The notes below the pieces were generated by a model. It did not search any database. It worked only from the letters and a program-made list of their open reading frames with translations, and had not been told where the DNA came from. Shown in pieces: positions 48,071-56,984 of a stretch of DNA of 64,000 bases. This stretch comes from Pseudo-nitzschia pungens (lineage: Eukaryota; Bacillariophyta; Bacillariophyceae; Bacillariales; Bacillariaceae). Position 1 is the stretch's first letter; every line of letters starts with the position of its first letter. Both the position numbers and the translations under genes were made by a program. The stretch is from NCBI GenBank assembly GCA_037355855.1, contig CM074759.1:5580001-5644000 (forward strand), in the 5' to 3' direction.

Positions 48071-50386
48071 ATGCCACAAGGAACAAAACAATGGCATCCG
48101 TTCTGCGATTTCCGGGATCACACCTGCTTTCAACAATGGGAGAAGCTAGAGATCTGCAAGGACTACCTCTCCGAGAAAGCGCAAGAAGGATGCAAGTGTT
48201 TAAGGAAAAGAAGAGAACTCCCTTGTCGCTGCCTTGAAATATTACAAGGAGGAGAAGTTAACCAGAATTTGCGAGACGCTGTTGCCCTTTACATGGTGGA
48301 ATTTCATGAGAGGAAGAGGGAAGACCAATACACTACTTTGATTGACTGGATAAGATACAGCGACGCCACACTGAGTGTTCTTGAGGATAGCTTAGAGGAG
48401 CCAACTTATGGCACCAACACAAAACTATTCTTTCTACCCTTTGTCAACCGGCAGGGGGGAGATAAGGAATCGATGCCCATACCGACAGATCTATCTCAGC
48501 ATAAAGTATGCAGATCTGCAATCGCTGTTATACTCGATTGGGGGATAGGCAAATGGGATTCCTGTCGACGCTTCATTAGATCAAACAGCTCACCAAGCCA
48601 TGGACTGAAAGGGAAACGCCCGAACAATGTAAAAGAATTCGACGCTGCTTTCTTGAAACAAGACTTGCACGAATACTTCGCACAGATGGAAGACTTAGCT
48701 CAGCCTGCTGCTACACAATTCATCCGGCAAGAGGTTGGCGTCGGACTTAGACAGAGTGAAGAGGGAATCGTCGACTTGCCCCCATCTTTTACAAAAAGAA
48801 CAATGTACTATCGATACTGCTTGGAGAGGGGATGGACAATATCAAAGAAACCAAGAACAATACTGGAAGCAACAAAAACAGAAGAGTTTGAGGGGGACTA
48901 CCAAGAAATTTGCTCGTGGTACTACTTCCTCACCTACTGGAAGACAAACTTCCCAAAGCTTAGAGTAATTAATAGGAGTGCTGACGTCTGCTCCAAATGC
49001 CATGTCTTCAGGAATCGATTGCGGTACGTTCGATACGAAACAAGTACAGAGCCGGGGATGCTGTCATCTTTCACTGAAGATAGTATCCAAGCCTTTTACA
49101 ACAGCGCCGCCGTCGATCAAACACAGCATCAGTGTGTGCCTGCTCCTCCACCCCCTTCTGCTGGTGGTACTAAACTTTTTGATTCATCTTCAGTTGTGAT
49201 TGCGCGCAGGGACAAGAGACCACCTGATCTGTACTCGCCCTTGCTGCTTGAAGAAGAAGAGGCTGCAGCTGAAAACGCACGCATACTGGAAGAAGCAACG
49301 CTGCATGTCCACCAAGCTGCTGATCAGAGGAAGCTTGCAAACGAGAAGATACAGCAGGCCCTCCACGATGGAATAAATAATGTCCCACATGAACGCCGGA
49401 CTTATAGTTTTGTTGTGGATTATTGCCAAAACGCCGGTCTCCCCAACCTTGCAGCAACTCAGCCAGGGGACACATACTACATGACACCTCTAACAGTACC
49501 AATACTTGGATGTGTCGATTGTTCTGTAATGGGGGGGTTCTTAGACGCTTACATCTACCATGAGGGAGTCGGTGCAAAGGGAGGGGACAATGTCGCATCG
49601 ATAATAATGGAAAACTTAAGGAAGAAGGGATACTTACAAGAAGACTCCTGTGGATATGAACTTAATGTTATTATGGACAACTGCCAAGGGCAAAATAAGA
49701 ATAACATGGTACTGAGACTGGCATTGCTTCTAGTCGAATCCGGATATTTTTCGAACGTCAATTTCTGTTTTTATGTAGTGGGTCACACAAAGAACGTTGC
49801 TGATCGATGGTTCAATATCATGAAGAAGAACTATCGAAACCAGAATCTGTTCACTATGGAGCAGCTAGCAACTGCCCTCCGGGCACACAAGCATATCGAT
49901 GTTACAGTGATAAAGAAAGGTGAATTCAAAATGTTTGACAAGTTCTTAAATATTTTTTATAAGAAGATCAAGAATGGAGCAGTTCAACCCGGGCACATCT
50001 TCAGTGTAGGGAGCTATAAGCCGACGACAATGATAATTAAACAAGACCGACTTGGAACAGGGACAGTTGAAGTACAGGATCTTGCGAAGCGAACCCCGGT
50101 TGCTATCAATCGATGGAAGGAACTTCGAGAGTTAGTATTACTCAAAACCCATCCCTGTACAGGAATTAAGGATATCAAGAAGATTGAACTCTATACCAAG
50201 TGGAGGAAACTGGTGTTTGCTGAATACAGAGATATCATTTGCCCTTATCCAGGGGATGACGTCATGCTTAAGTACAAGGATGAGCAAAGGAGGAAAGCTC
50301 GCGAACGAGCTGCTCGGAACAGTGGCAGGAGGACTACGGCGGCAGCAGCAGCAGCAGCAAAGAAGCGAAATTCCCGTGGTAATTAG
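48071..50386 (+). CDS. DUF7869-like putative transposase (771 aa)
   Basis: An intact single-exon frame. The N-terminus (1-60) is Cys/Lys-rich (CDFRDHTC, CKCLRKRRELPCRC). A CSKCHVF motif near 305 may bind zinc. Residues ~385-435 form a Glu/Ala-rich likely coiled coil. The C-terminal half has FVVDYCQNAGLP (~449), IMDNCQGQNKNN (~534) and VVGHTKNVADRWFNIMKKNY (~570), the spaced Asp/His motifs of DUF7869-type proteins found in many eukaryotic repeats. I read the two Asp as the core of an RNase H-like fold; this is inference. The tail is Arg/Ala-rich and basic. The 38-39-bp inverted repeats around the gene support a transposase role. Confidence 0.75.
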   Translation: MPQGTKQWHPFCDFRDHTCFQQWEKLEICKDYLSEKAQEGCKCLRKRRELPCRCLEILQGGEVNQNLRDAVALYMVEFHERKREDQYTTLIDWIRYSDATLSVLEDSLEEPTYGTNTKLFFLPFVNRQGGDKESMPIPTDLSQHKVCRSAIAVILDWGIGKWDSCRRFIRSNSSPSHGLKGKRPNNVKEFDAAFLKQDLHEYFAQMEDLAQPAATQFIRQEVGVGLRQSEEGIVDLPPSFTKRTMYYRYCLERGWTISKKPRTILEATKTEEFEGDYQEICSWYYFLTYWKTNFPKLRVINRSADVCSKCHVFRNRLRYVRYETSTEPGMLSSFTEDSIQAFYNSAAVDQTQHQCVPAPPPPSAGGTKLFDSSSVVIARRDKRPPDLYSPLLLEEEEAAAENARILEEATLHVHQAADQRKLANEKIQQALHDGINNVPHERRTYSFVVDYCQNAGLPNLAATQPGDTYYMTPLTVPILGCVDCSVMGGFLDAYIYHEGVGAKGGDNVASIIMENLRKKGYLQEDSCGYELNVIMDNCQGQNKNNMVLRLALLLVESGYFSNVNFCFYVVGHTKNVADRWFNIMKKNYRNQNLFTMEQLATALRAHKHIDVTVIKKGEFKMFDKFLNIFYKKIKNGAVQPGHIFSVGSYKPTTMIIKQDRLGTGTVEVQDLAKRTPVAINRWKELRELVLLKTHPCTGIKDIKKIELYTKWRKLVFAEYRDIICPYPGDDVMLKYKDEQRRKARERAARNSGRRTTAAAAAAAKKRNSRGN

Positions 50387-50519
50387 TATTCCTGTCTTAA
50401 TTAGTATTCCTGTCCCTCTTAGTAATCTTATTATTAATTCGAATCGTAAACGCTCTCTTAGTGGTCTTATTGTAGTCTTATTGTAGTCTTATTGTAGTCT
50501 TATTGTAGTTAGTACTACT

Positions 50520-51225
50520 ATGGAACACAAATTTGCAGTTGAAATGGGAGCAAAATCAAGTTTTGGAGTGAACACCACTGCTGCTGGATGAACTCAGCAA
50601 TCCCCCTCATAATTAGAGCAGAGTACTAGAGGTCTATCAAAAATTAAATTACAATTTCCTAATACTTTGGGAGGTATTTACACCCAAAGCCCATCTCAGC
50701 AGGTAGTAGTAGTGCTGGAGTAGGAAATTTTTTTTGTGATCCCACCTCACAAATTCCATGATTCAAGTATCAATCCTTCTCAAATTATACACAGAAAAGA
50801 CTTCTATCAAAAAAGAAATCACAAATTCCCAATACTTTAGGAGATATTAACACCCAAGGCATATCTCATCAGGTACTATGAGTAGGGGAGAACAGATGCA
50901 ATTTTGTTGTTGTTGTGATCCCACCACACAATTTCCATGATTCAAGTATCAATTCTCCTCAAATTATTCATAAGAAACAGATATATAAACAAAGAAATAA
51001 AGATTTCCCATTAGTTTAGGAGATATCCACATTCAAGGCATATTAGAGGAGGTAGTAAAGCTAGAGGTGAAAATAATTTTTTAAAATTATTCAACTGTCC
51101 AAATTATACTTTTAAAGTTGCAATCCCACTTATTAAGACAATAGACTAGAGGTCTATCGAAAAAGAAATAAAAAATTCCTTATACTTTAGGAGTTATCCA
51201 CATTCAAAGTATCAGCAATGATGAG
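50520..51225 (+). repeat. Subterminal ~170-bp repeats of the DNA transposon
   Basis: Four diverged copies start near 50663, 50830, 51008 and 51180, each with a (C)CCAATACTTTAGGAGATAT-type core, a 'cacccaaggcatatctc' run and, in the inner copies, TTCCATGATTCAAGTATCAA. They lie between the gene and the right inverted repeat. Confidence 0.82.
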
Positions 51226-51376
51226 CATGTGCTGCTGGGAAGGGTATGAGGAGTTTTGTTGACGACAATTGATGTCGTGATTTTAAGGTGAGTTTTTTCC
51301 AAAAGTTGTTTTCGGATTTCATTTGACCTTTATCTCGAAAATAAGGTGCGCGCCGGCCAGGGGTCGACCACGCTCG

Positions 51377-51415
51377 AAGTAACCCGGAGGACGAAGTTTC
51401 TGTAATACCGTCCTT
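51377..51415 (-). repeat. Right terminal inverted repeat (39 bp)
   Basis: Exact reverse complement of 46015-46053; TA at 51415-51416. Confidence 0.9.
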
Positions 51416-51416
51416 A

Positions 51417-51866
51417 AATATTCTTCCAAACGGAATAGACCGAAGACTTGTCGCTTTCCTCGATTTAAATCGTCCATTGAGACGACGCATTTCAGTACTG
51501 AAAGGATTAACATGTTTCCAACTCAACTTTAACATTTCTAGAAATGAAGACATGAATTGCTTTTGCGCTGTAATTTTCTTTCAACATTGGCTTTCATTTA
51601 TTTTGGTTAAGATCCGTGACAAAGAATTTGTTTTCTACGACAGTACATTTTATTCAAGTCTGGGTGACTCTTCCGTCAACAAAGTCCAAAGGTCTGTGTT
51701 CAGCTGAATTCTGGGATGAAACAATGGGTTTCGACACACCAGTGAACAACTCTCCTCAGAAAAGCTATAGATCGACTGATATATAGTCAAAATGAGAATA
51801 CTTTGTAGTCCCATGGACTGCTATCGGAGGCTCTATCGTGGGAGGAGGTGGATATGATAATGGCTA
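51417..51866 (-). other. E2F 3' flank / probable 3' UTR
   Basis: AT-rich, no convincing gene. Frames of up to 113 codons run across the transposon edge and are not credible. Confidence 0.5.
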
Positions 51867-53371
51867 TCAAATTGGTTTGCGTGCATTTTGTTGCACAGAA
51901 CAAAGTGCGTCCGATACCGAATGGCTTACGTCAGGCGCTGGTTCTTCTGTCTCAGTAGATAATACTGCCTTGCTCCTATGTCGATTGTATAGTTCCTTCG
52001 CGCTTAACTTATAATTCCAAGAGAAGTTGGGACGCCTGGACGTATCTATGTTTTCAACCTTCTTCAGAAGACCCACGCTAAGAAAAACGTTCGCGATGTC
52101 ATAAAGTCGACGAATTTTTGTTTTCAGGCCACGAGCCGCAGCTGCCTTGAGTTCCCGCGCATCTGGAATAGCCCCCCCTGCTGTAGATTTCCCACGCGCA
52201 CCGCCTCCCATTGCGATAAGTTCTTCCATCGAAGTCGTCCCTTGGATCTTGTCGGAGGCCTCTGGAAGCGAAAGTGTCTCGAAACCGACAAGGAATACCT
52301 GTAAGAATTCCTCACTTAGTTTGGCAAGAGATTTGTTTTCTTTACTTTTCCGGTTCTTCGATGATTCGTCGACTTGGATCGAGTCATCAAGGTATCGTTT
52401 TGCATCCTCTGGATACTCTGAGACGGCTTTCGCTTGAAGCTTACCGAAAAAGTCATCAAAGTGATCCATTCCCATCCATGAGTAGGTGTTTTTCTGTTTT
52501 TTTTCTACCAAATTGACGGACTCAAGAATATTAACGACGTCATAAATCCTCCGGCGTTCTACTCCAAGATCAACCGCCGCATGATCCACAATAACAACGG
52601 CTCCAGGAGGATATTTCGAGTAGTGATTGATGAAGTTCTCAGCCAACACACCGAGACTCTTCTTTTTTCGTGAGTATGCTGCAGACCCTACATTTCCGTC
52701 GACTTTGAGTTTCTTGGGAGTGGGAGTAACCATGCTCGTTGAACACATCATGCGAGCAAGAGGTTTTTCTCTCAGGGCAGATCCAGATGCTGGAATGTCA
52801 TTCGTGCGGACAACGAGAGGCGACGGATCCACGAAGTTCGACTGCATAGAATGAACGAAAACAAAGAAAAATTGCGCGTAACATACTCGTCGTTAGTTCT
52901 ACATCTACCAATGAAAAATAACGACAGCTTGCGACGGAGATGAAAGCACAATGCCTCGTTTATCGGCAGTGATGTTCTGGCAGTACCTACGTGATTGGGA
53001 TGTTGAAATTGGTTTTCACCCCAACTTACACCGCTCGTTGGTTGTGTTCTCGATCCAGATGCTCCAATAGTGGTGCTCTTTATGTGGTTCGGTGCTGAAG
53101 TGGTGTTGGGAGGTCTAGTGGAATCTGCACCGGCTTCCCCTGAAGTTTTGAAGAGACGAGTTCCGGTCAGCGAACCTGCGGTTGGACGGAGTCCTCCGTT
53201 ATCATTCGGAGCGGCTGCTCCAAAGTTGTGCAAAGTCGAAAGTGCCCAGGCTGCAGCTGATGTCGGTGAAAATAAGTCTCCTCCGGAAGTGGCATTTTCT
53301 GTTATGGTTGCGTTCGGAAGCGGGGAGGAAGTCGGTGAAGTTTTTGTTTCTGGCATGACGACTTGAGCCAT
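51867..53371 (-). CDS. Atypical E2F transcription factor, two DNA-binding domains
   Basis: Two exons, 53371-53030 and 52841-51867, give about 438 aa. The 188-bp intron has GTAAGT and TATGCAG borders and joins in phase 0 (PTSG|SNFVDP). Domain 1 (~172-238) has SRKKKSLGVLAENFI and RRRIYDVVNILES. Domain 2 (~282-392) has KENKSLAKLSEEFLQ, RRLYDIANVFLSVGLLKK and PNFSWNY, with an extra ~35-residue loop inside. Two tandem winged-helix domains, and no dimerisation or Rb-binding part, define the E2F7/8 or plant DEL class, which repress cell-cycle genes without a DP partner. The start at 53371 has a good context (GAAAATGG); an upstream ATG at 53434 is in frame. The Ser/Thr-rich N-terminus is not conserved. 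Confidence 0.9.
52842..53029 (-). other. Intron of the E2F gene
   Basis: GT at 53029-53028 and AG at 52843-52842. Reading through it would put IKS... out of homology, while splicing joins two open frames without loss of frame. Confidence 0.8.
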
Positions 53372-53434
53372 TTTCGAATCTGAAATCAACCTTCCGCTAA
53401 CTTTTCCGCTGCAACCTCTCGACAGCAAAAACAA

Positions 53435-54150
53435 TCACTTGATGTCCACTGTTTTCTTGGCGTGAAGGGACCTGAAGTTTGTTGTTATTCTATTGTAGCC
53501 AGTCGTCGGAACGTTGTTGTGATAACGTTGTGGGCTTTGGTGATTTGATGATGGAATATGTGTACCAACGCCTCACTTTCAGACCGCGTCGATAGGGCGC
53601 TTGCGCACCATGTGGATGTACTGAGTCTACAGGGGTCACATTGTCATTTCGAAGGAGATTTGAAAAGAGAGTTGGCCGAGACAATGTTTAAGTGGAATTT
53701 TTGAAAATATGGCGCGGTCTGCCCATCTATACGTATCATACCTAACAACTGGTATTCGTACTGATAGTTAGGTAGTGTATTTATCAGTGTACCAGGTAAA
53801 CCTTACGTAATGTAGTACGAAGTAACTTACCTGGTATGGGACGAGTAAGTTACCAGTCGAAAACCCATCCGCAATAGTTTGTTGGAAATGAAGGAGCCTG
53901 GAACGCAGATACCGGTACGGGTAAGAGTACGACAAAGGAAGTCGAATCAAGTCGAAGGGAACGCAGATAAGATCTTACCGGTAGGGTATTTCGAGTCAGA
54001 AAAACGGGGATGAATTTGGTACCCAAATCTGGTAATGAAAACAGATGATGATACTTCCCACTATGTGCTTGACAGAGTTTAAAAGTAGGGCAATATTGCA
54101 CATACCTGGAGATGCATGGTAACATGCACGATAACATGCATATGCTGATT
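53435..54150. other. Intergenic region upstream of E2F
   Basis: No gene seen. Near 53740-53990 there are several repeats of ACCAGGTAA/TACCGGT-type motifs, and near 54115-54150 a cluster of AACATGCA. Any E2F promoter should lie here, but no clear element can be named. Confidence 0.4.
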
Positions 54151-54159
54151 ATTCACCTT

Positions 54160-54934
54160 CCTCCAAGATGCTAAGGCTACTGTGTAGGGATCTGTACCAG
54201 AGCTACAGGTAGCAACGCGAGCTATCTACAAGGTCCAAGGCTTAGCAAAAGCGCTAAGTAACAGGCATAGCAAATGGCTTAGCAAAAGTGCTATGGGACA
54301 CTACAGTCAAGTGACCTTGGTCATCGTGTAGGATTTGTACCAGTTACAAAACCCCAGGCACAGCACCCGCTGCTAGCATATAGCATACGCTTGTAGCTCA
54401 GTGCTACAAGGTTAGGGTTGCTAATGCTAGTAACCGAAGATTTGGTATGCTACCATACCATGCTACCCTATTATGCTACTGTCGGGGTATGGTTGGTACT
54501 GTACAATCTATACTATAACTGGATACCCGACCCATGCAGTTGCAAGCAAGCTGACGCTACTCCGTACGCTATGCTACTCTGTACAATCCTACAGGATTAC
54601 AATACTGAGTGGATACGAGATAGCGAGTTCTCCCTTTTAGATTCGATACAGAGCTCAGAGCTTCAGCTCGGCGCTTTGCTCACTCTCTTTTAATTTTCTT
54701 CCCCTGTAAATAAACACCATCATGCCCCCTCACTTTCGATCGATCCTGATGTACTACCTCTAGGGGAGTATCCTGTAGTATTTGATTGTATGTAATAGCG
54801 TTTGAAAGGTATCCTCTGTAGTCTCACTATTTGCCAGGGCTATGTGTTGTATTGTTGTTAATGTTATCCACTATTTCAGTACACGTACGATTAATTCCTA
54901 CAAATTGAAATTGCCAACGGGTGATATCAATGAA
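54160..54934 (+). repeat. C3 LTR (approximate limits)
   Basis: Homologous to the C2 LTR over most of its length, with the same GCTA-rich composition, AATAAA near 54712 and the same end followed by GTTTATCAGACCC. The left edge is uncertain by tens of bases. Confidence 0.65.
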
Positions 54935-55994
54935 GTTTATCAGACCCACCCCTCGACCACATCTACGAAGGCCATGATGCTAGCATATAGAGTGTGTGTA
55001 GAAATCCAGTTGGCTGATCACCACATTGGCATCCATGCCTCCACTTGGATGTAAAAAATCAGTTGTAATGGACCAGCAACTGACATCGAGAGATCCCTGA
55101 TGTTAATGGGGAGCCCTTCCCCAGCAGACAGACACGTGCGAACCGACCGGAGCCCACACATCCACCACTGTGGGCCTATTGGTACAAGGAATACAGTAGC
55201 TGAGCATCATGGTGGCACCATGTAGGCTTGATCCGGGGGGAAGGAGCAAGACAGATGTGGAGGGCAATGTCCATGATTCCCTGTTACTTCCAATTACAGG
55301 ACTCAAGGGGACGCACACGCCACGGATGGAACTGCACACTGGAAAAGAAAAAGAAAAGAACTTCCCAGAGGAGACAGAATGCCACATAGGGAACCTTCCA
55401 GTGAGACTAGGAGTCCAACAGAGCAATGGACCATGACGTCATGACCATCCAACAAGAATAATGAGGCCATGATATGTCATCTCGATCTGCCATGTCGTCG
55501 GTTTTGATTTTTAGCCAAGGGATCTTCAAGGATACCAACCACGATGCAACTTGAATGCAACTGATACCGGAACTTGCTATGCCCCCTGTCCAAGTTCCTA
55601 GTTGGAACCAGATGAATTAGAAGGAAGGAGAACCCTGAGATCAGTCATATCTTGGAATCAAATTGATCAAATCAGAGCAGAGAGACCAAATAGAATTTCC
55701 TTTCGGTCGACATGAAACTCCTTTTTTTGGTTGAAGTAGTCCCCACCATAAAAAGAATTTGGTTCAGAAACTGAAGCAAGTTAATACTTTTCCAAGTATC
55801 AGGAGTATCAAACAACAATGATGGCCAAGCAAACCAGAAGTCAAGCTGCTGTGGCTGCCACCGCTGCAAACCCTGCAGCTGGAGCTGTCCCCGCTGTTGC
55901 AGGAGCTGTCCCTGGAGTCGGCGTTCCTGTCCCTGGAGTTGCCGATCCGGTCCCTGGAGTTGTCAGACACACCCCTGGTGTTGTTACACTCTAA
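54160..55994 (+). mobile_element. Copia element C3: LTR, leader and gag start only
   Basis: A C2-related LTR (about 54160-54934) is followed by a C2-like leader and the first ~58 codons of gag. It then ends where gypsy sequence begins (55982). Alignable landmarks with C2 are AAGGTTAGGGTTGCTAA, GTAAATAAACACCATCATGC, TTTGCCAGGG and GTTTATCAGACCCACC. It is diverged from C2 throughout and has no partner LTR here. Confidence 0.75.
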
Positions 55995-55995
55995 A
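55818..55995 (+). pseudogene. C3 gag N-terminal fragment
   Basis: MMAKQTRSQAAVAATAANPA followed by repeated VPGV/VPVPGV, homologous to the C2 gag start (13422). It stops at a TAA supplied by the gypsy LTR end. Confidence 0.7.
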
Positions 55996-56111
55996 GTAGA
56001 AAATTCGGAGTAGTATAAAATTGTGACTAAATCGACTTGTAGGATATCAGCCACTGTATGATGTACTTGCTCACAGATAGCATTGGCTTGTGGATTCTTC
56101 ACTGTAGTGGG
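55982..56111 (-). mobile_element. Gypsy mosaic: LTR tip plus integrase scrap
   Basis: 55982-56026 is the terminal ~45 bp of a gypsy LTR (TTACACTCTAAAGTAGAAAA). 56027-56110 reversed encodes KNPQANAICEQVHHTVADIL, the integrase motif with its catalytic Glu. 56112 then begins another LTR with the same end. Three pieces of the same family within 130 bp. Confidence 0.75.
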
Positions 56112-56326
56112 TGTAACACTCTAAGGTAGAAATTTCCGAGTAGTATGAATAATTGTGTGTTATTTCACTTTACAAGATGGGATTGAATTTAAAGAGAGGA
56201 AATAATGAGCGATGAGGTCATCGCGATCTCTTCATATAATCTACATCCCTGTATATAACATATATTCTGTATGTAACCTTAATCGTACAATCGCTCTCTT
56301 CTGCGTGCCTGTTCATACATACCGGA

Positions 56327-56347
56327 TATCCATACATGCATATCTTA
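56327..56347. repeat. Target-site duplication of LINE C, left copy
   Basis: A 21-bp sequence starting TATCCATACATGCATATC, repeated exactly at 56812-56832. Confidence 0.9.
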
Positions 56348-56811
56348 ATAATAATAATATACGTATTTAAATAACTTTAATCACCAAAGGTGAAACTAAA
56401 TTACTCAGTCTGTAACCAGACTTTAACGTCACCTCCATCAGAGAGTCAGGACCCCAAGTGGTAGAACGACAAATTTTTCAAACAAACCTTGAACATCAAG
56501 CAGGGAAAGAGACAAAAACAAGTCCCACAAAATAGGGACTTGAGAGAAAATTAGATGGGAAGATAGTGGGATAGGATCCAGTATCAAAAGGGATGGGACA
56601 GGATGAGAAGCAGGAAGAAGACAAAACCAAGGTACAAAGTGGAATCATCCCTAAGGTCCAGTAAGCCAGGCGCGTAGGAGAGGCAGTGGCTTGCAACCAT
56701 CCACCTTGCCAGGAAGCAGTATGCAGCACCTGCACCCCCAGTGCAGCCATACCAACGAGAGGCTGCTCTCCTACGTGCCTGGCTTACTGGACCTTAGGGA
56801 TGATTCCACTT
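56348..56811 (-). mobile_element. LINE C: 5'-inverted (twin-primed) LINE fragment
   Basis: 56348-56683 is a LINE 3' end on the minus strand with the usual tail and double hairpin (about 56370-56411). 56684-56811 is the adjoining ORF2 end in the opposite orientation. About 47 bp (CCTGGCTTACTGGACCTTAG and flank) occur in both arms. A 21-bp target repeat brackets the whole. This is the classic outcome of twin priming. It belongs to a subfamily slightly different from LINEs A, B and F. Confidence 0.88.
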
Positions 56812-56832
56812 TATCCATACATGCATATCTTA
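56812..56832. repeat. Target-site duplication of LINE C, right copy
   Basis: Exact copy of 56327-56347. Confidence 0.9.
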
Positions 56833-56910
56833 CATATCGAGTCCCATGTGGGATTCGGTTAATTATTAATCCGTAACATTACTAGCCTACGCTAGCATGT
56901 TACATAGTGC

Positions 56911-56984
56911 CTCATGATTGAACGAATCCCACAGTTAAGCCCAGTGACTCATGATTGAACGAATCCCACAGTTAAGCCCAGTGA
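56911..56984 (-). repeat. 37-bp tandem duplication at the G3 pol end
   Basis: CTCATGATTGAACGAATCCC plus 17 bases occurs twice in a row. The pol stop lies in the second copy. Confidence 0.85.

Larger units (their letters stand above)
46015..51415 (+). mobile_element. Putative DNA transposon with DUF7869-like gene
   Basis: An exact 39-bp inverted repeat, starting AAGGACGGTATTACAG, lies at 46015-46053 and 51377-51415, with TA at each outer edge (the first base of the repeat may be the A of a TA duplication). Between them are a leader, a single 771-aa gene (48071-50386) and ~170-bp repeats near the right end. Gypsy derivative G5 later inserted into the leader. Inverted ends, one enzyme-like gene and a TA-type flank together argue for a cut-and-paste element. 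No second copy is in the window. Confidence 0.72.
56112..56904 (-). repeat. G3 3' LTR, split by LINE C
   Basis: Minus strand TGTAACATGCTAGCG ... TAGAGTGTTACA. Without LINE C and one target repeat it is about 308 bp. Closest relative in the window is the G2 5' LTR. Confidence 0.8.

Noticed and set aside
48735..48968. Other-frame ORFs inside the DUF7869-like gene
   Set aside because: They are shadows of the 771-codon frame.
51212..51553. 113-codon ORF across the transposon right end
   Set aside because: It crosses the inverted repeat and unique flank, and no homology is apparent.
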